A DNA stretch of 64,000 nt from Acidobacteriota bacterium (lineage in GTDB: Bacteria > Acidobacteriota > UBA6911 > JACQSX01): positions 1-64,000 of the forward strand of contig JACQSX010000010.1 in assembly GCA_016211105.1 (NCBI GenBank). Reading direction: 5' to 3'. Positions 36,068 to 45,493 of this stretch are shown here, piece by piece (position 1 is the first letter of the stretch; the number at the start of each line of letters is the position of its first letter). The translations under genes and the position numbers were made by a program. The notes beneath the pieces were generated by a model, which was not told the DNA's origin, did not search any database, and was given only the letters and a program-made list of their open reading frames with translations.

Positions 36068-39000
36068 GTTGACGCTACGTGAGGCAAATGAATTATCGTC
36101 GCGTCCAGCGGCAAAGCTGGGTTCTGCCAAGATTCTACTCATTGTTGCGGCGGTGGCTTTCCTTCTCTTTAATGTTGGCACTTTGCTTCTTTATCCTCCC
36201 GTTGAAAGTGACGAAGGATTTTATAGCAGCCATGCTTACAACTTTTCAAAGCAGGGAACGGTAGGTCTTCCTGGCATGGGCGAGTGGTATGGCGCTTCCG
36301 ATAATTATGTGGCGACCGGGAGATTGTACTTGGTTGGATTGGCTCTTGCATTTCGTTTGCTTGGCGTTAGTGTCTTCTCAGCGCGGGCATTCTCACTGCT
36401 TGGAGGCGCCGTTGCGGTGTATTGGACCTACCGGTTGGGAAAGCATCTATACGGTCGGCGGGCAGGTGTCGGAGCGGCCATCATCTTGGCAAGCTCGCAA
36501 CAAATGTTCTTCAGCTCCCACTATGCCAGAATGGATGTATGGCTGGCTGCAATGGTTGCCTTTGCAGCGTACCTGCTTGTGTACAGTCAATCGACACAAT
36601 CCGGTACGTTGACCTTTGTCGCTGGTCTTGTGGCTGCACTGATGGTCGATATTCACTGGAACGGATTGTATCTGCTTGTCGGCTTCTGTCTCGCATGGAT
36701 CATCCATAATAAAGGACAGGGACGATTCTTGCGACTCGTGTGTGCATACTCTCTTGGAATGGCAATGGGAATGGTATATTGGATTCTTGGTCATTTTCTG
36801 CCTGATCCGGCGACTGCCTGGCGTCAGTTGACTGTTGGATGGGCGGAGGTCGGCTTTATACCATGGACGGCGGGTCTGTTACAAAATGTCACCAATCAGC
36901 TCCACATGTGGAAGCAAGAATACTTTGGCATACAATTTACCGGAATCATTGGAAGTAGGGCTGGGCTCGGAACTGTTGAGCTTCTTTACACGGTGTTTGC
37001 GCTGGGCTACTCGGTCAGTCGAAGAAATAGGAATCATTGGTTCTTGCTGGTCGCGGGTTTGGGAGCCACGGTCTCGTTTGCACTGCTGTCGGTTCCGAAG
37101 GTTGTGTTTTACCGAATCGCCTGGGTGCCTCTGGTTGCTGTTTTGATCTCTAGCGCGATTATGGAGTTTGGCAAGAAATTGAGTCATCGGTTTCGATCGG
37201 TTAGTGCGTTGCTGCTAGCGTTTCTCCTGGGTGCGCCTTTGGTAGTTGCGTATCTCAGTGCTGATTTGTATTTGATTCATAAATTCAAAGGGTATTCCTA
37301 TGCTTCCGAGATTGAAAGGGTCCAAGGGACGGTTTTGCCGAATTCAGTAGTCCTGGGTCCGATGAAGTGGTGGTACGGTTTTCAGGAGAGGACGTATCTA
37401 AGCACTGATTTTCCGCGAGTTGTCTTTTCGAACACTACGATCAATGATAGCCAGCCCACGAACGACGTGGCGGAACGACGTCGTCTGGCGGAATTCGTTT
37501 CTGCCCTGCGGACCCGCAACGTTCAAACATTGACAGTAATCGACTGGGCCGGACCAAGCCGGAATAATTTGCCATCTCATCAGCGAGGCTATCTGAAACT
37601 GTTTGAGGCAGGATGGTGCCAGGTTCAAGACACTTTCGATAGTTATAGTTCGCAATCGCCGAGACCCATATCGGTGTACCGGTGTATGTCAAACGACAAT
37701 TGGAGTAGTCATCGCGCAGTGGAGCGAGATCCGGAGGCCTTGGTAAGGGCACGACCTCCGCATGAATGAGTTGACGCTACGTGAGGCAAATGAATTATCG
37801 TCGCGTCCAGCGGCAAGGCTGGGTTCTGCCAAGATTGTACTCTTTGTTGCGGCAGTGGTTTTTCTTCTCTTCAATGTCGGGACTCTGCTTCTTTATCCTC
37901 CCGTCGAAAGTGACGAAGGGACCTACAGCAGCCATGCTTACAACTTTCTAAAGCGGGGGTCGGTGGGTCTGCCTACGCTTGGAGATTGGTATGGCGCTTC
38001 GACCAACTATGTAGCTACAGGGAGATTGTACTTGGTCGGATTGGCTCTTGCATTTCGTTTGCTTGGCGTTAGTGTCTTTTCAGCGCGCCTATTCTCACTA
38101 CTTGGAGGCGCCGTTGCAGTGTATTGGACCTACCGGTTGGGAAAGCATCTATATGGTCGGCCGGCAGGTATCGGAGCGGCCATCATCTTGGCAAGCTCGC
38201 AGCAAATGTTCTTCAGTTCCCACTATGCGAGAATGGATGTGTGGCTGGCTGCAATGGTCGCTTTAGCGGCATTCCTGTTAGTACATAGCCAAACGAAACA
38301 ATCCGGTGCGTTGACCTTTGTCGCTGGTCTTGTGGCTGCGCTCATGGTCGATATTCACTGGAATGGACTGTATCTGCTCATCGGTTTCTGTCTCGCATGG
38401 GTCATCCAAAATAAAGGAAAACCGCGATTCTGGCAACTCACTTTTAAATACGCTGTTGGAGTGGTAGTGGGAATATTCTACTGGACACTGGTTCATTTCC
38501 TACCCGATCCAGCGGCTGCCTGGCGCCAGTGGACCGTTGGATTTGCGGCGGGCGGCTTTACGCCGTGGACAACGGGTCCGTTAAAAAATGTTACCAATCA
38601 ACTTCATATGTGGAAAGAAGAATATTTCGGCGTGCAATTTTCTGGAATCATTGGCAGTAGGGCTGGCCTTGGAATGATTGAGCTCGCTTACACCTTGTTG
38701 GCGCTGGGCTACGCGGTCAGCCGAAGAAATAGGAGTGATCGCTTCTTGCTGCTTGCGGGCTTGGGAGCTACGCTCTCCTTTGCACTGCTGTCGGTTCAGA
38801 AGACTGTGTTTTACCGAATCGCCTGGGCGCCCCTGGTTGCTGTTTTGATCTCCACCTCGGTTGTAGAATTTGGCAAAATATTAAGTGATCGGCTGCGGCC
38901 CGCCAAGATGTTTCTGCCGACGGCCCTCCTCGGCGCGCCTTTGTTGATTGCGTATCTGACTGCGGATCTATATTTGGTTCATAAATTCAAGGGATATTCC

Positions 39001-39436
39001 TATGCTTCCGAGATCGGGAGGGTCCAAAGGGCTATTTTGCAGAATTCAGTAGTCCTGGGTCCAATGAAGTGGTGGTACGGTTTTCAGGAGAGTACCTATC
39101 TAGGAACTGAAGCTTCGCGAGTTATCTTTTCGAACTCTACTTTCAATGATAGCCAGCCGGCGAGCGAAGTGGCGGAACAGCGTCGTATGGCGGAATTTGT
39201 TTCTGCTTTGCGGACACGAAACGTTCAGAGATTGACAATAATCGATTGGGCGGGACCAAGCCGGAACAATTTGTCATCCCAGCAGCGGGGCTATCTGAAG
39301 CTTTTTGAGGCACAGTGGTGCCAGGTTCAAGACACTTTTGACACTTATGGTTCTCAATCACCGAGACCTGTATCCGTATATCGGTGCGTGTCAAACGACA
39401 ATTGGAGAAGTCATGGCGCAGCGGAGCGAAGTCCTT
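36028..39436 (+). repeat. Tandem direct duplication (unit about 1705 bp) of a GT39-type gene
   Basis: GGAGGCCTTGGTA begins both copies, at 36028 and 37733, followed by near-identical sequence (CATGAATGAGTTGACGCTAC) across the stop-start overlap. The unit spans one whole membrane-protein gene plus the last codons of its upstream neighbour. The copies are nearly identical at the 5' end and in the first 200 codons, and diverge in patches further on. The second copy ends near 39436, next to a broken rfbF piece. Confidence 0.85.
36060..37769 (+). CDS. GT39-like (PMT/ArnT superfamily) membrane glycosyltransferase, copy 1
   Basis: 569 residues with about 10 to 12 hydrophobic helices and a C-terminal soluble part. 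The first periplasmic loop has VESDEGFYSSHAYNF, whose acidic pair is where GT39/ArnT enzymes carry catalytic acids. SSHYARMDVWLAAMVAFAAYLL and IHWNGLYLLVGFC resemble the second and third conserved segments of the family. These enzymes take sugars from polyprenyl-phosphate carriers on the periplasmic face. It overlaps the upstream methyltransferase by eight bases and is the first of two tandem copies. Confidence 0.8.
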   Translation: MNELTLREANELSSRPAAKLGSAKILLIVAAVAFLLFNVGTLLLYPPVESDEGFYSSHAYNFSKQGTVGLPGMGEWYGASDNYVATGRLYLVGLALAFRLLGVSVFSARAFSLLGGAVAVYWTYRLGKHLYGRRAGVGAAIILASSQQMFFSSHYARMDVWLAAMVAFAAYLLVYSQSTQSGTLTFVAGLVAALMVDIHWNGLYLLVGFCLAWIIHNKGQGRFLRLVCAYSLGMAMGMVYWILGHFLPDPATAWRQLTVGWAEVGFIPWTAGLLQNVTNQLHMWKQEYFGIQFTGIIGSRAGLGTVELLYTVFALGYSVSRRNRNHWFLLVAGLGATVSFALLSVPKVVFYRIAWVPLVAVLISSAIMEFGKKLSHRFRSVSALLLAFLLGAPLVVAYLSADLYLIHKFKGYSYASEIERVQGTVLPNSVVLGPMKWWYGFQERTYLSTDFPRVVFSNTTINDSQPTNDVAERRRLAEFVSALRTRNVQTLTVIDWAGPSRNNLPSHQRGYLKLFEAGWCQVQDTFDSYSSQSPRPISVYRCMSNDNWSSHRAVERDPEALVRARPPHE

Positions 39437-39438
39437 GA
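37762..39438 (+). CDS. GT39-like (PMT/ArnT superfamily) membrane glycosyltransferase, copy 2
   Basis: 558 residues, a close paralogue of the preceding gene with the same helices and the acidic VESDEGTYSSHAYNF loop. It overlaps copy 1 by eight bases, exactly as copy 1 overlaps the methyltransferase. Differences are mostly conservative and cluster in the loops (KRGSVGLPTLGDWYGASTNY versus KQGTVGLPGMGEWYGASDNY) and in the cytoplasmic segment around residues 235-265. That may reflect a change in donor or acceptor choice. The stop is only one codon from where the duplicated sequence ends. Confidence 0.8.
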   Translation: MNELTLREANELSSRPAARLGSAKIVLFVAAVVFLLFNVGTLLLYPPVESDEGTYSSHAYNFLKRGSVGLPTLGDWYGASTNYVATGRLYLVGLALAFRLLGVSVFSARLFSLLGGAVAVYWTYRLGKHLYGRPAGIGAAIILASSQQMFFSSHYARMDVWLAAMVALAAFLLVHSQTKQSGALTFVAGLVAALMVDIHWNGLYLLIGFCLAWVIQNKGKPRFWQLTFKYAVGVVVGIFYWTLVHFLPDPAAAWRQWTVGFAAGGFTPWTTGPLKNVTNQLHMWKEEYFGVQFSGIIGSRAGLGMIELAYTLLALGYAVSRRNRSDRFLLLAGLGATLSFALLSVQKTVFYRIAWAPLVAVLISTSVVEFGKILSDRLRPAKMFLPTALLGAPLLIAYLTADLYLVHKFKGYSYASEIGRVQRAILQNSVVLGPMKWWYGFQESTYLGTEASRVIFSNSTFNDSQPASEVAEQRRMAEFVSALRTRNVQRLTIIDWAGPSRNNLSSQQRGYLKLFEAQWCQVQDTFDTYGSQSPRPVSVYRCVSNDNWRSHGAAERSP

Positions 39439-39544
39439 AAATCATCATTCTGTGGAGCGGTATTGCCAGGAGAGTGATTTTCATCCGAAGCCACCGGTAG
39501 ATATCGGAGGTCGACCTATCCTTTGGCATATCATGAAACTCTAA
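39437..39544 (+). pseudogene. 5' remnant of glucose-1-phosphate cytidylyltransferase
   Basis: Read in two frames, this stretch gives KIIILWSGIARR and then [24 protein letters not shown] followed by TAA. The intact rfbF at 40732 has [30 protein letters not shown]. The TAA falls where the family has a Tyr codon, so it is probably a nonsense change, and an upstream frameshift joins the two frames. Nothing recognisable follows for 40 bases, then rfbG begins. It is what remains of an rfbF copy in the canonical position in front of rfbG. Confidence 0.75.
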
Positions 39545-39587
39545 GCGCACCGCCCTTTTTGGGAACTTTGCGCCGTTCATTAGAAAT

Positions 39588-40583
39588 ATGAGCAGCGGGA
39601 GTGGTTTTTGGTGCAACCGACCGACCCTGGTGACGGGAGGCACAGGCCTACTAGGAGGCTGGTTAGTCCGATGTCTGCTAAATCAGGGCGCTGATGTAGT
39701 TTGTCTGTGCCGTGATTGGGTGCCGCAGTGTGAGTTGGTGCGGGCTCGCTTGATTGATCGTGTGAAGGTAGTGAGGGGTGATGTGCGTGATCAAGCTGTG
39801 TTGGAGAGGACGCTGGGTGAGTATGAAATCGATACTGTTATGCACTTGGCTGCGCAAACGATTGTGGGAATTGCAAACCGCAACCCAATATCGACATTTC
39901 AGAGCAATATCCAGGGAACTTGGTGTTTGCTGGAGGCATGTCGCCGCAGTCCGACAGTCAAGCAGGTGGTGATCGCCTCCTCCGATAAGGCGTACGGTGA
40001 TCAGGAACGATTGCCTTATGACGAGAGCACGCCCCTGCGGGGCCAACATCCCTATGATGTGAGCAAGTCATGCGCCGACTTAATCGCCAGTGTGTATGCG
40101 CGTACATACAGTTTGCCTGTCGCGGTTACGCGCTGTGGCAATTTTTATGGCGGCGGCGATTTGAATTGGAACCGCATTGTTCCAGGCACCATTCGTTCCG
40201 TTTTGCATGGCCAACGCCCAATTATCCGGTCGGATGGAAACTCTGTGCGCGATTACTTCTACGCCGAAGACGGAGCAGCGGCCTACATGCTTCTGGCGGA
40301 ACAACTCGCCGTCCGATCAGAACTACGAGGGGAGGCCTTCAACTTTTCCAACGAGCTGCAGATGACCGTGCTACAACTGGTCCAGCACATGTTGGAACTC
40401 ATGGGTTCTGATCTGCAGCCAGATGTGCGTAATGAGTCTAAGAATGAAATCCGCAACCAGTACTTAAGCGCGCGTAAGGCGCGAGAGATGCTGAACTGGT
40501 CGCCGCTGTTCGATTTAAATACTGGGTTACAACGGACCATCGCATGGTATCGAGAGTTTTTTGGAACGCCTCGGAACCTATAA
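39588..40583 (+). CDS. rfbG: CDP-glucose 4,6-dehydratase
   Basis: 331 residues. [19 protein letters not shown] is the NAD-binding motif, ASSDKAYG and [12 protein letters not shown] hold the active-site residues, and [52 protein letters not shown] is the long block typical of RfbG. It converts CDP-glucose to CDP-4-keto-6-deoxyglucose, the entry compound for CDP-linked 3,6-dideoxy sugars. It is flanked by an rfbF remnant upstream and the intact rfbF downstream. Confidence 0.88.
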   Translation: MSSGSGFWCNRPTLVTGGTGLLGGWLVRCLLNQGADVVCLCRDWVPQCELVRARLIDRVKVVRGDVRDQAVLERTLGEYEIDTVMHLAAQTIVGIANRNPISTFQSNIQGTWCLLEACRRSPTVKQVVIASSDKAYGDQERLPYDESTPLRGQHPYDVSKSCADLIASVYARTYSLPVAVTRCGNFYGGGDLNWNRIVPGTIRSVLHGQRPIIRSDGNSVRDYFYAEDGAAAYMLLAEQLAVRSELRGEAFNFSNELQMTVLQLVQHMLELMGSDLQPDVRNESKNEIRNQYLSARKAREMLNWSPLFDLNTGLQRTIAWYREFFGTPRNL

Positions 40584-40731
40584 AGATAGTGGACACGTAC
40601 TCTCATAGAGACAAAGCGTCTTATGTGCCCCCGGTTCGGATTGAGTTTTGAGGAAGAGGGAACGAGTAACCAGTTATGCTGGCAACGATTGGCATACCGC
40701 TAACTGAAAACAGACTGGCAAGGAACGGTTC

Positions 40732-41511
40732 ATGAGGGAAAACATTCCGGTTGTCATTTTGTGCGGTGGTGTGGGTGCGCGATTGGCCGAAGAAACAGAG
40801 GTCCGTCCCAAACCCTTAGTGGAAATTGGCGGCTGCCCCATCCTATGGCACATTATGAAGCACTATTCACATCACGGTTTCAACGAGTTCATATTGGCTT
40901 TGGGATACAAGGGTGAGCAGATCAAGCGCTACTTTATCGATTTCTATGCCTTGGGCCGAGACTTTACCGTGTCACTGAAAGACGGGGAAGTTCGGACTCT
41001 TAGCCATAACGACATTGAGCCATGGAAGGTGCATCTTGTAAATACAGGTCAGGGAACGTTGACTGGTGGACGCCTGAAACAATTGGAACCTCTGGTAGCT
41101 GGCGGCACGTTCATGATGACCTATGGTGACGGTGTGGGCAATGTTGAGTTGTCGAAGCTTCTGGCCTTCCACCGTTCTCACGGTGGGTTGGTTACATTGA
41201 CTGCTGTACGACCACAGGCACGTTTCGGCGCCCTGGAGTTTGAAGGGGATAGAATTTGCCAGTTCAAAGAGAAATCAACTTTGAGTGAAGGCTGGATCAA
41301 CGGTGGTTTCTTTGTGATCGAGCCCCGATCACTCCAGTACATCGAAGGCGACGTCATGTGGGAGCATGCGCCGATGGAGCGTTTGGCTGCAGACGGTCAG
41401 TTGTACGGCTTCCAGCATGAAGGTTTCTGGCAATGCATGGACACTGTTCGGGATCTGAGATATTTGCAGTCACTTTGGGAAAGTGAAAATTCTCCATGGA
41501 AGACGTGGTAA
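40732..41511 (+). CDS. rfbF: Glucose-1-phosphate cytidylyltransferase
   Basis: 259 residues. [55 protein letters not shown] is the RfbF opening. YGDGVGNV contains the metal Asp. TAVRPQARFGALEF, WINGGFFVIEP and WQCMDTVRDLRYLQSLWE complete the match. It makes CDP-glucose for RfbG. ATG 40732 has AAGGA eight bases before it. The gene overlaps the next SDR by 16 bases. Order here is rfbG then rfbF, the reverse of the common order; the rfbF remnant before rfbG explains this. Confidence 0.92.
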   Translation: MRENIPVVILCGGVGARLAEETEVRPKPLVEIGGCPILWHIMKHYSHHGFNEFILALGYKGEQIKRYFIDFYALGRDFTVSLKDGEVRTLSHNDIEPWKVHLVNTGQGTLTGGRLKQLEPLVAGGTFMMTYGDGVGNVELSKLLAFHRSHGGLVTLTAVRPQARFGALEFEGDRICQFKEKSTLSEGWINGGFFVIEPRSLQYIEGDVMWEHAPMERLAADGQLYGFQHEGFWQCMDTVRDLRYLQSLWESENSPWKTW

Positions 41512-42629
41512 AGTATCCAGATAAGAATTTTTCAAGGGACAAGAACCTTGGTAATCCCTTGGCAAGCGATTTAGGTCATGTCTTAGCTCACACCACGGGA
41601 CTGTGGGAAGAACTGCGCGGGCAGCGCATTTTCATTACTGGCGGCACGGGCTTCTTCGGGTGCTGGCTGTTGGAGAGCTTCGCCTGGGCCAACGACAGGC
41701 TGGAACTTGACGCTTCTGCGCTGGTCCTGACCCGTAACCCTGATGCCTTTCGGCAAAGGGTGCCACACCTAGCCTCCCATCGAGCTGTTGAGTTTCTCAC
41801 AGGGGATGTGAGGACGTTTGATTTCCCGCCAGGGAATTTCTCGCATCTGATTCACGCAGCCACAGAATCCAGCGCCAGGCTGAATGAAGAGGATCCTCTA
41901 TTGATGTTCGACACGATCGTGCAGGGTACGCGCCGCACCCTGGAGTTTGCCCGGCGCTGTGGCGTCAAAAAGTTCTTGCTAACTAGCTCCGGAGCTGTGT
42001 ACGGTAAGCAACCGAGCAAGTTGACGCATATCCCTGAAGATTACCAGGGTGCTCCCGACCCTGCAGCTTCCCTTTCCGCGTATGGTGAAGGCAAGCGCGC
42101 TTCTGAGCTGCTCTGTGCGCTCTATGCCAAACAATATGGCGTGGAGACCAAAATTGCCCGGTGCTTTGCGTTTGTTGGGCCCTATTTGCCGCTACACATT
42201 CACTTTGCCATCGGTAACTTCATTTATGACGCGCTACTTGAAGGACCGATCCGCGTAAATAGCGATGGCACACCGTATCGGTCCTACCTGTATGCCGCCG
42301 ACCTTGTGATTTGGTTGTGGGCGATTTTGTTCACAGGGCAAACAAACCGTCCATACAATGTTGGCTCTGAGAGGGATGTGTCAATCGCAGATTTAGCACG
42401 AGCTGTGCGTAAGGCCCTCAACTGTATGTCAGAAATTCGGGTCGCGCGGCAGCCCAAAGAAGGCAAACTGGCCGAGCGGTACGTCCCTTCCACGCGGCGA
42501 GCACAGGCAGAGCTGGGCCTGAATCAAACGGTGGACCTAGCAGATGCGATCATGCGAACAGCCGCGTGGTACAGAGGGGCTAGAAAAGTGCCGATAGGGG
42601 TGAAATGTGCCAACTATATAGGACCATGA
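41496..42629 (+). CDS. NAD-dependent epimerase/dehydratase, intact copy (CDP-sugar SDR)
   Basis: 377 residues. IFITGGTGFFGCWLLESFAWAN is the cofactor motif, TSSGAVYGKQPS is the Ser/Thr strand, and YGEGKRASELL holds the Tyr/Lys pair. VGPYLPLHIHFAIGNFIYDAL and DGTPYRSYLYAADLVIWLWAIL are the C-terminal contacts. It starts inside rfbF, so it very likely acts on a CDP-sugar from RfbG, perhaps as a 4-reductase or epimerase. A second copy at about 45005-47200 is broken by an insertion. The first 130 bases of the common region are nearly identical between the copies and the remainder much less so. Confidence 0.83.
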   Translation: MEDVVKYPDKNFSRDKNLGNPLASDLGHVLAHTTGLWEELRGQRIFITGGTGFFGCWLLESFAWANDRLELDASALVLTRNPDAFRQRVPHLASHRAVEFLTGDVRTFDFPPGNFSHLIHAATESSARLNEEDPLLMFDTIVQGTRRTLEFARRCGVKKFLLTSSGAVYGKQPSKLTHIPEDYQGAPDPAASLSAYGEGKRASELLCALYAKQYGVETKIARCFAFVGPYLPLHIHFAIGNFIYDALLEGPIRVNSDGTPYRSYLYAADLVIWLWAILFTGQTNRPYNVGSERDVSIADLARAVRKALNCMSEIRVARQPKEGKLAERYVPSTRRAQAELGLNQTVDLADAIMRTAAWYRGARKVPIGVKCANYIGP

Positions 42630-43819
42630 AAGTGTCTGTTCGCACCTGCCCAATTTGCGAAGCAACCGAGTGCGAGGTTCTTTGCAAGCAGACATTTGTC
42701 CTACTAGAAGGACATCCTTTATCGGATGGGTATGATGTAGTGTGCTGCGACCGTTGTCGTTTTGTCTATGCAGATACGACAATAAGCCAGTCTGACTGTG
42801 ATCTCTTTTACGCAAGGTTCTCAAAGTATGAAGATAATAAGACTGCGACGGGAGGGGGCGAGTCTAGCTGGGATGCTGAGCGCCTTCAAAAGACCGCGGC
42901 CTCTATTGTGGCGAAGCTGCCAAATAAGAGTGTACGCATTCTGGATATTGGCTGCGCCAACGGTGGGTTGCTCAAAGCCTTGAAAGACTTGGGTTACAGT
43001 CGTCTGTGTGGTTTAGACCCATCGCCTGTTTGTGTTGAGAACACTCAAAGATTTGGCATTGAGGCCTACCCAGGTTCTTTACTCTCCATAGCCGACAGGC
43101 TAGGGCAATTTGACTGTGTTATTCTTTCTCATGTACTGGAGCATGTACAAAGTGTGAAATCCGCCGTCTATGGAGTCGCTAAACTCACTCGTCCTGGTGG
43201 AATGGTATACGTGGAGGTCCCTGATGCTTCACGTTATGCGGATTTCGTAACGGCGCCATTTCAGGATTTCAACACTGAGCACATCAATCATTTCTCGCTA
43301 CAATGTTTGGCGAATCTGGCGCAATCGTGCGGATGGACAGTCCTATCGCAAGGGCAGAAGATCATCTATTCAGCCATCAATATGCCGTATCCCGCAATTT
43401 ATTCTTTCTGGGCACACAACCCGTCTTCGGCTAGTGACTTGCAGTTTGTAAAAGATGAGGAACTGTGCGGAAGGATCAAGATGTATATTGCGCAATCGCA
43501 GATAGAGATGGAGGCCATAGAGATACGTTTGGTGCACGCTCTTCAGCGGACGCCGGAAGTGATCGTCTGGGGAACTGGCCAGCTTGCGATGAAGTTGCTG
43601 GCCGAGACATCGCTCCGGCTGGCAAAAATCGTGGCGTTTGTCGATGGGAATCCAATTAATCAGGGTAAGAGGCTTCAGGGCATTCCTATTTTGGCTCCAG
43701 CGCAGGCAAAAGGGATGCAATTCCCGATTGTCGTCACTTCCATCCTCCATCAAGACGCGATAGTGGACGTGATCCGTAATCAACTGGATTTGCCTAACGA
43801 CATGATTCTCCTTCGATGA
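42626..43819 (+). CDS. Sugar C-methyltransferase-like protein (zinc-binding plus SAM plus C-terminal Rossmann domain)
   Basis: I choose ATG 42626, which overlaps the SDR stop (ATGA), over 42605. N-terminal zinc-binding region: TCPICEATECEVL and CCDRCRFVY. Central SAM domain: RILDIGCANGGLLKALKDLGYSRLCGLDPS, then CVILSHVLEHVQSVKSAVYGVAKLTRPGGMVYVEVP. The C-terminal domain (EVIVWGTGQLAMKLLAETSL, IVAFVDGNPINQGKRLQGIPI) is the extra Rossmann-like domain of NDP-sugar C-methyltransferases. Together these indicate C-methylation of a 4-keto sugar, giving a branched sugar. It sits between the SDR and a truncated TPP gene. Confidence 0.82.
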   Translation: MKVSVRTCPICEATECEVLCKQTFVLLEGHPLSDGYDVVCCDRCRFVYADTTISQSDCDLFYARFSKYEDNKTATGGGESSWDAERLQKTAASIVAKLPNKSVRILDIGCANGGLLKALKDLGYSRLCGLDPSPVCVENTQRFGIEAYPGSLLSIADRLGQFDCVILSHVLEHVQSVKSAVYGVAKLTRPGGMVYVEVPDASRYADFVTAPFQDFNTEHINHFSLQCLANLAQSCGWTVLSQGQKIIYSAINMPYPAIYSFWAHNPSSASDLQFVKDEELCGRIKMYIAQSQIEMEAIEIRLVHALQRTPEVIVWGTGQLAMKLLAETSLRLAKIVAFVDGNPINQGKRLQGIPILAPAQAKGMQFPIVVTSILHQDAIVDVIRNQLDLPNDMILLR

Positions 43820-43966
43820 AGGTGAGGACGCTCTGTGACGACAAGCGACGGTCGATCATTCAGGTATTGGATTTTGTTGAGCAAGGTAATTGTCTCCTCC
43901 CATGGAGGCAACTGAAGTTCTGGAGCAAGTTTGCTGAGTGTCTAAATCGGCCCGTAATACGGAAGA

Positions 43967-44389
43967 ATGATAAAGCTGTCTGACTATATTGCCAAGCGGT
44001 TGGCGGATTTTGGCGTGCGTCACATTTTTATGGTCGCAGGCGGCGCCGCAATGCACTTGAACGACTCGTTCGGGAAGCAGGAACGTCTCCAGGTCATCTG
44101 TAACCACCACGAGCAGGCGTGTGCGATGGCCGCCGAGGGCTATGCCCGCGTGGCTGGGAAAATTGGCGTAATCAACGTGACCTCCGGGCCAGGAGGCATT
44201 AACGCCCTGAATGGCGTGTTTGGGGCTTGGACAGACTCTATACCCATGCTGGTTATCTCCGGGGAAGTCAAGAAGGAAACCTGCAAGGCTTTGCGCGATC
44301 TACGTGGTCTCCGTCAACTAGGTGACCAGGAAGTAGAGATTATCCCCATGGTCAAGGGGATCACCAAGTATGCCGTGCTCGTGGAGGAG
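43967..44389 (+). pseudogene. N-terminal fragment of a TPP-dependent acetolactate-synthase-like enzyme
   Basis: About 140 residues match the start of the intact TPP enzyme at 47244: KLSDYIAKRLADFGVRHIFMVAGGAAMHLNDS, NHHEQACAMAAEGYAR with the catalytic Glu, and SGPGGINALNGVFGAW. Homology stops after KYAVLVEE, where a glycosyltransferase sequence begins. The remaining 450 residues are absent, so it cannot be active. A matching C-terminal fragment of a similar enzyme lies at 50610-50786. Confidence 0.82.
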
Positions 44390-44395
44390 TTCACA

Positions 44396-44840
44396 AAGAC
44401 TACGCAACTTTGATTCGCGCTTTTAAGCACGTTGTCTCGACTCAGTCAATCAACTACCGACTTGTGATTGCTGGCCCCGTGGCTGAACCTCCGTACCATC
44501 GAAGTCTGGAATTGTTGCTGCGACAGGAGGGCATCGTTGATCGAGTCACTTTTTGGGGTGAACTGCCGTATAGCGCCATGCCGGGCTTGTATCGCAGTGC
44601 TGAGCTATTCGTGTTACCTTCATTGGTGGAAACCTTTGGCCATCCGCTTGTGGAAGCGATGGCCTCCGGTTTGCCCGTGATTACCACTGACCTCCCCGCA
44701 AGCCGCGAGATCTGTGGTGATGCCGCGCTGTATTTTCGGCCAGGGGATGAAGCAGAATTGGTTGACAAAATTCATCTGGTGCTCAAGGATACTGAAACGC
44801 GCGACGCGCCGCGTGCGGCTGGATTGGGACGAGCTTTAGT
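44396..44840 (+). pseudogene. C-terminal fragment of a GT4 glycosyltransferase
   Basis: From KDYATLIRAFKHVV the sequence is the nucleotide-binding half of a GT4 enzyme: LVIAGPVAEPPYHRSLELLL, VTFWGELPYSAMPGLYRSAELFVLPSLVETFGHPLVEAMASGLPVITTDLPASREICGDAALYFRPGD. The N-terminal acceptor domain is missing and it is joined directly to the TPP fragment. It is cut at its 3' end by the mini-element starting at 44840. The ORF 44410..44889 is this fragment plus read-through into the element. Confidence 0.8.
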
Positions 44841-45002
44841 GCGTATTCCGGGCAAGTTGTCCACTGATTCCGGGGAAGTTGTCCACTGATTCCAATCGAA
44901 GTCGTCCACCCATTCCGACGCAAGTTGTCCAGTGATTCCGACGCGAAGTTGTCCACTTTTTGGGGCTGCCCGGAATGGTGGACAACTTCCCCGGAATACG
45001 CA
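44840..45002. mobile_element. Mini-element with terminal inverted repeats and internal iterons (IS21-like, internally deleted)
   Basis: The left end TGCGTATTCCGGGCAAGTTG matches the reverse complement of the right end (TGCGTATTCCGGGGAAGTTG), with arms of about 28 bases. Inside are five direct copies of AAGTTGTCCACTGATTCC or variants at about 44854, 44876, 44899, 44922 and 44946, spaced 22-24 bases. Repeated terminal boxes like these are characteristic of IS21-family ends. No transposase is left. It separates the GT4 fragment from the second SDR copy and has removed the start of the latter. Confidence 0.65.
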
Positions 45003-45493
45003 TCATTCAAGCGACGAAGACCTGGCTAATCCCTTGGCAAGCGATTTAGATCATGTCTTGGCTCACACTACGGGACTGTGGGAAGAACTGCGCGGGCAGC
45101 GCATTTTCATTACGGGTGGTACCGGGTTCATCGGGCTCTGGCTTTTGGAAAGCTTTACTTGGGCAAACGACAAGCTTGGGTTAAACTCCTCTGCATTGGT
45201 CCTCACGCGCAATCCTGATGGTTTCCGACATAAGGCTCCACATCTTGCATCTCGTTCGCCCATTCAGTTTTATGTCGGTGATGTCCGGTCTTTCGAATTC
45301 CCGGGAGGAACTTTTTCACACATCATTCACGCTGCCACAGAAGCCAGCGCCAAACTCAACAACGAAAATCCCCTACTGATGTTTGACACTATTGCGGAGG
45401 GAACTCGCGGTACCCTTGATTTTTCTCTGCGCTGCGGCGCAGAAAAATTCTTGTTGACCAGTTCCGGTGCTGTGTACGGCAGGCAGCCGTCCG

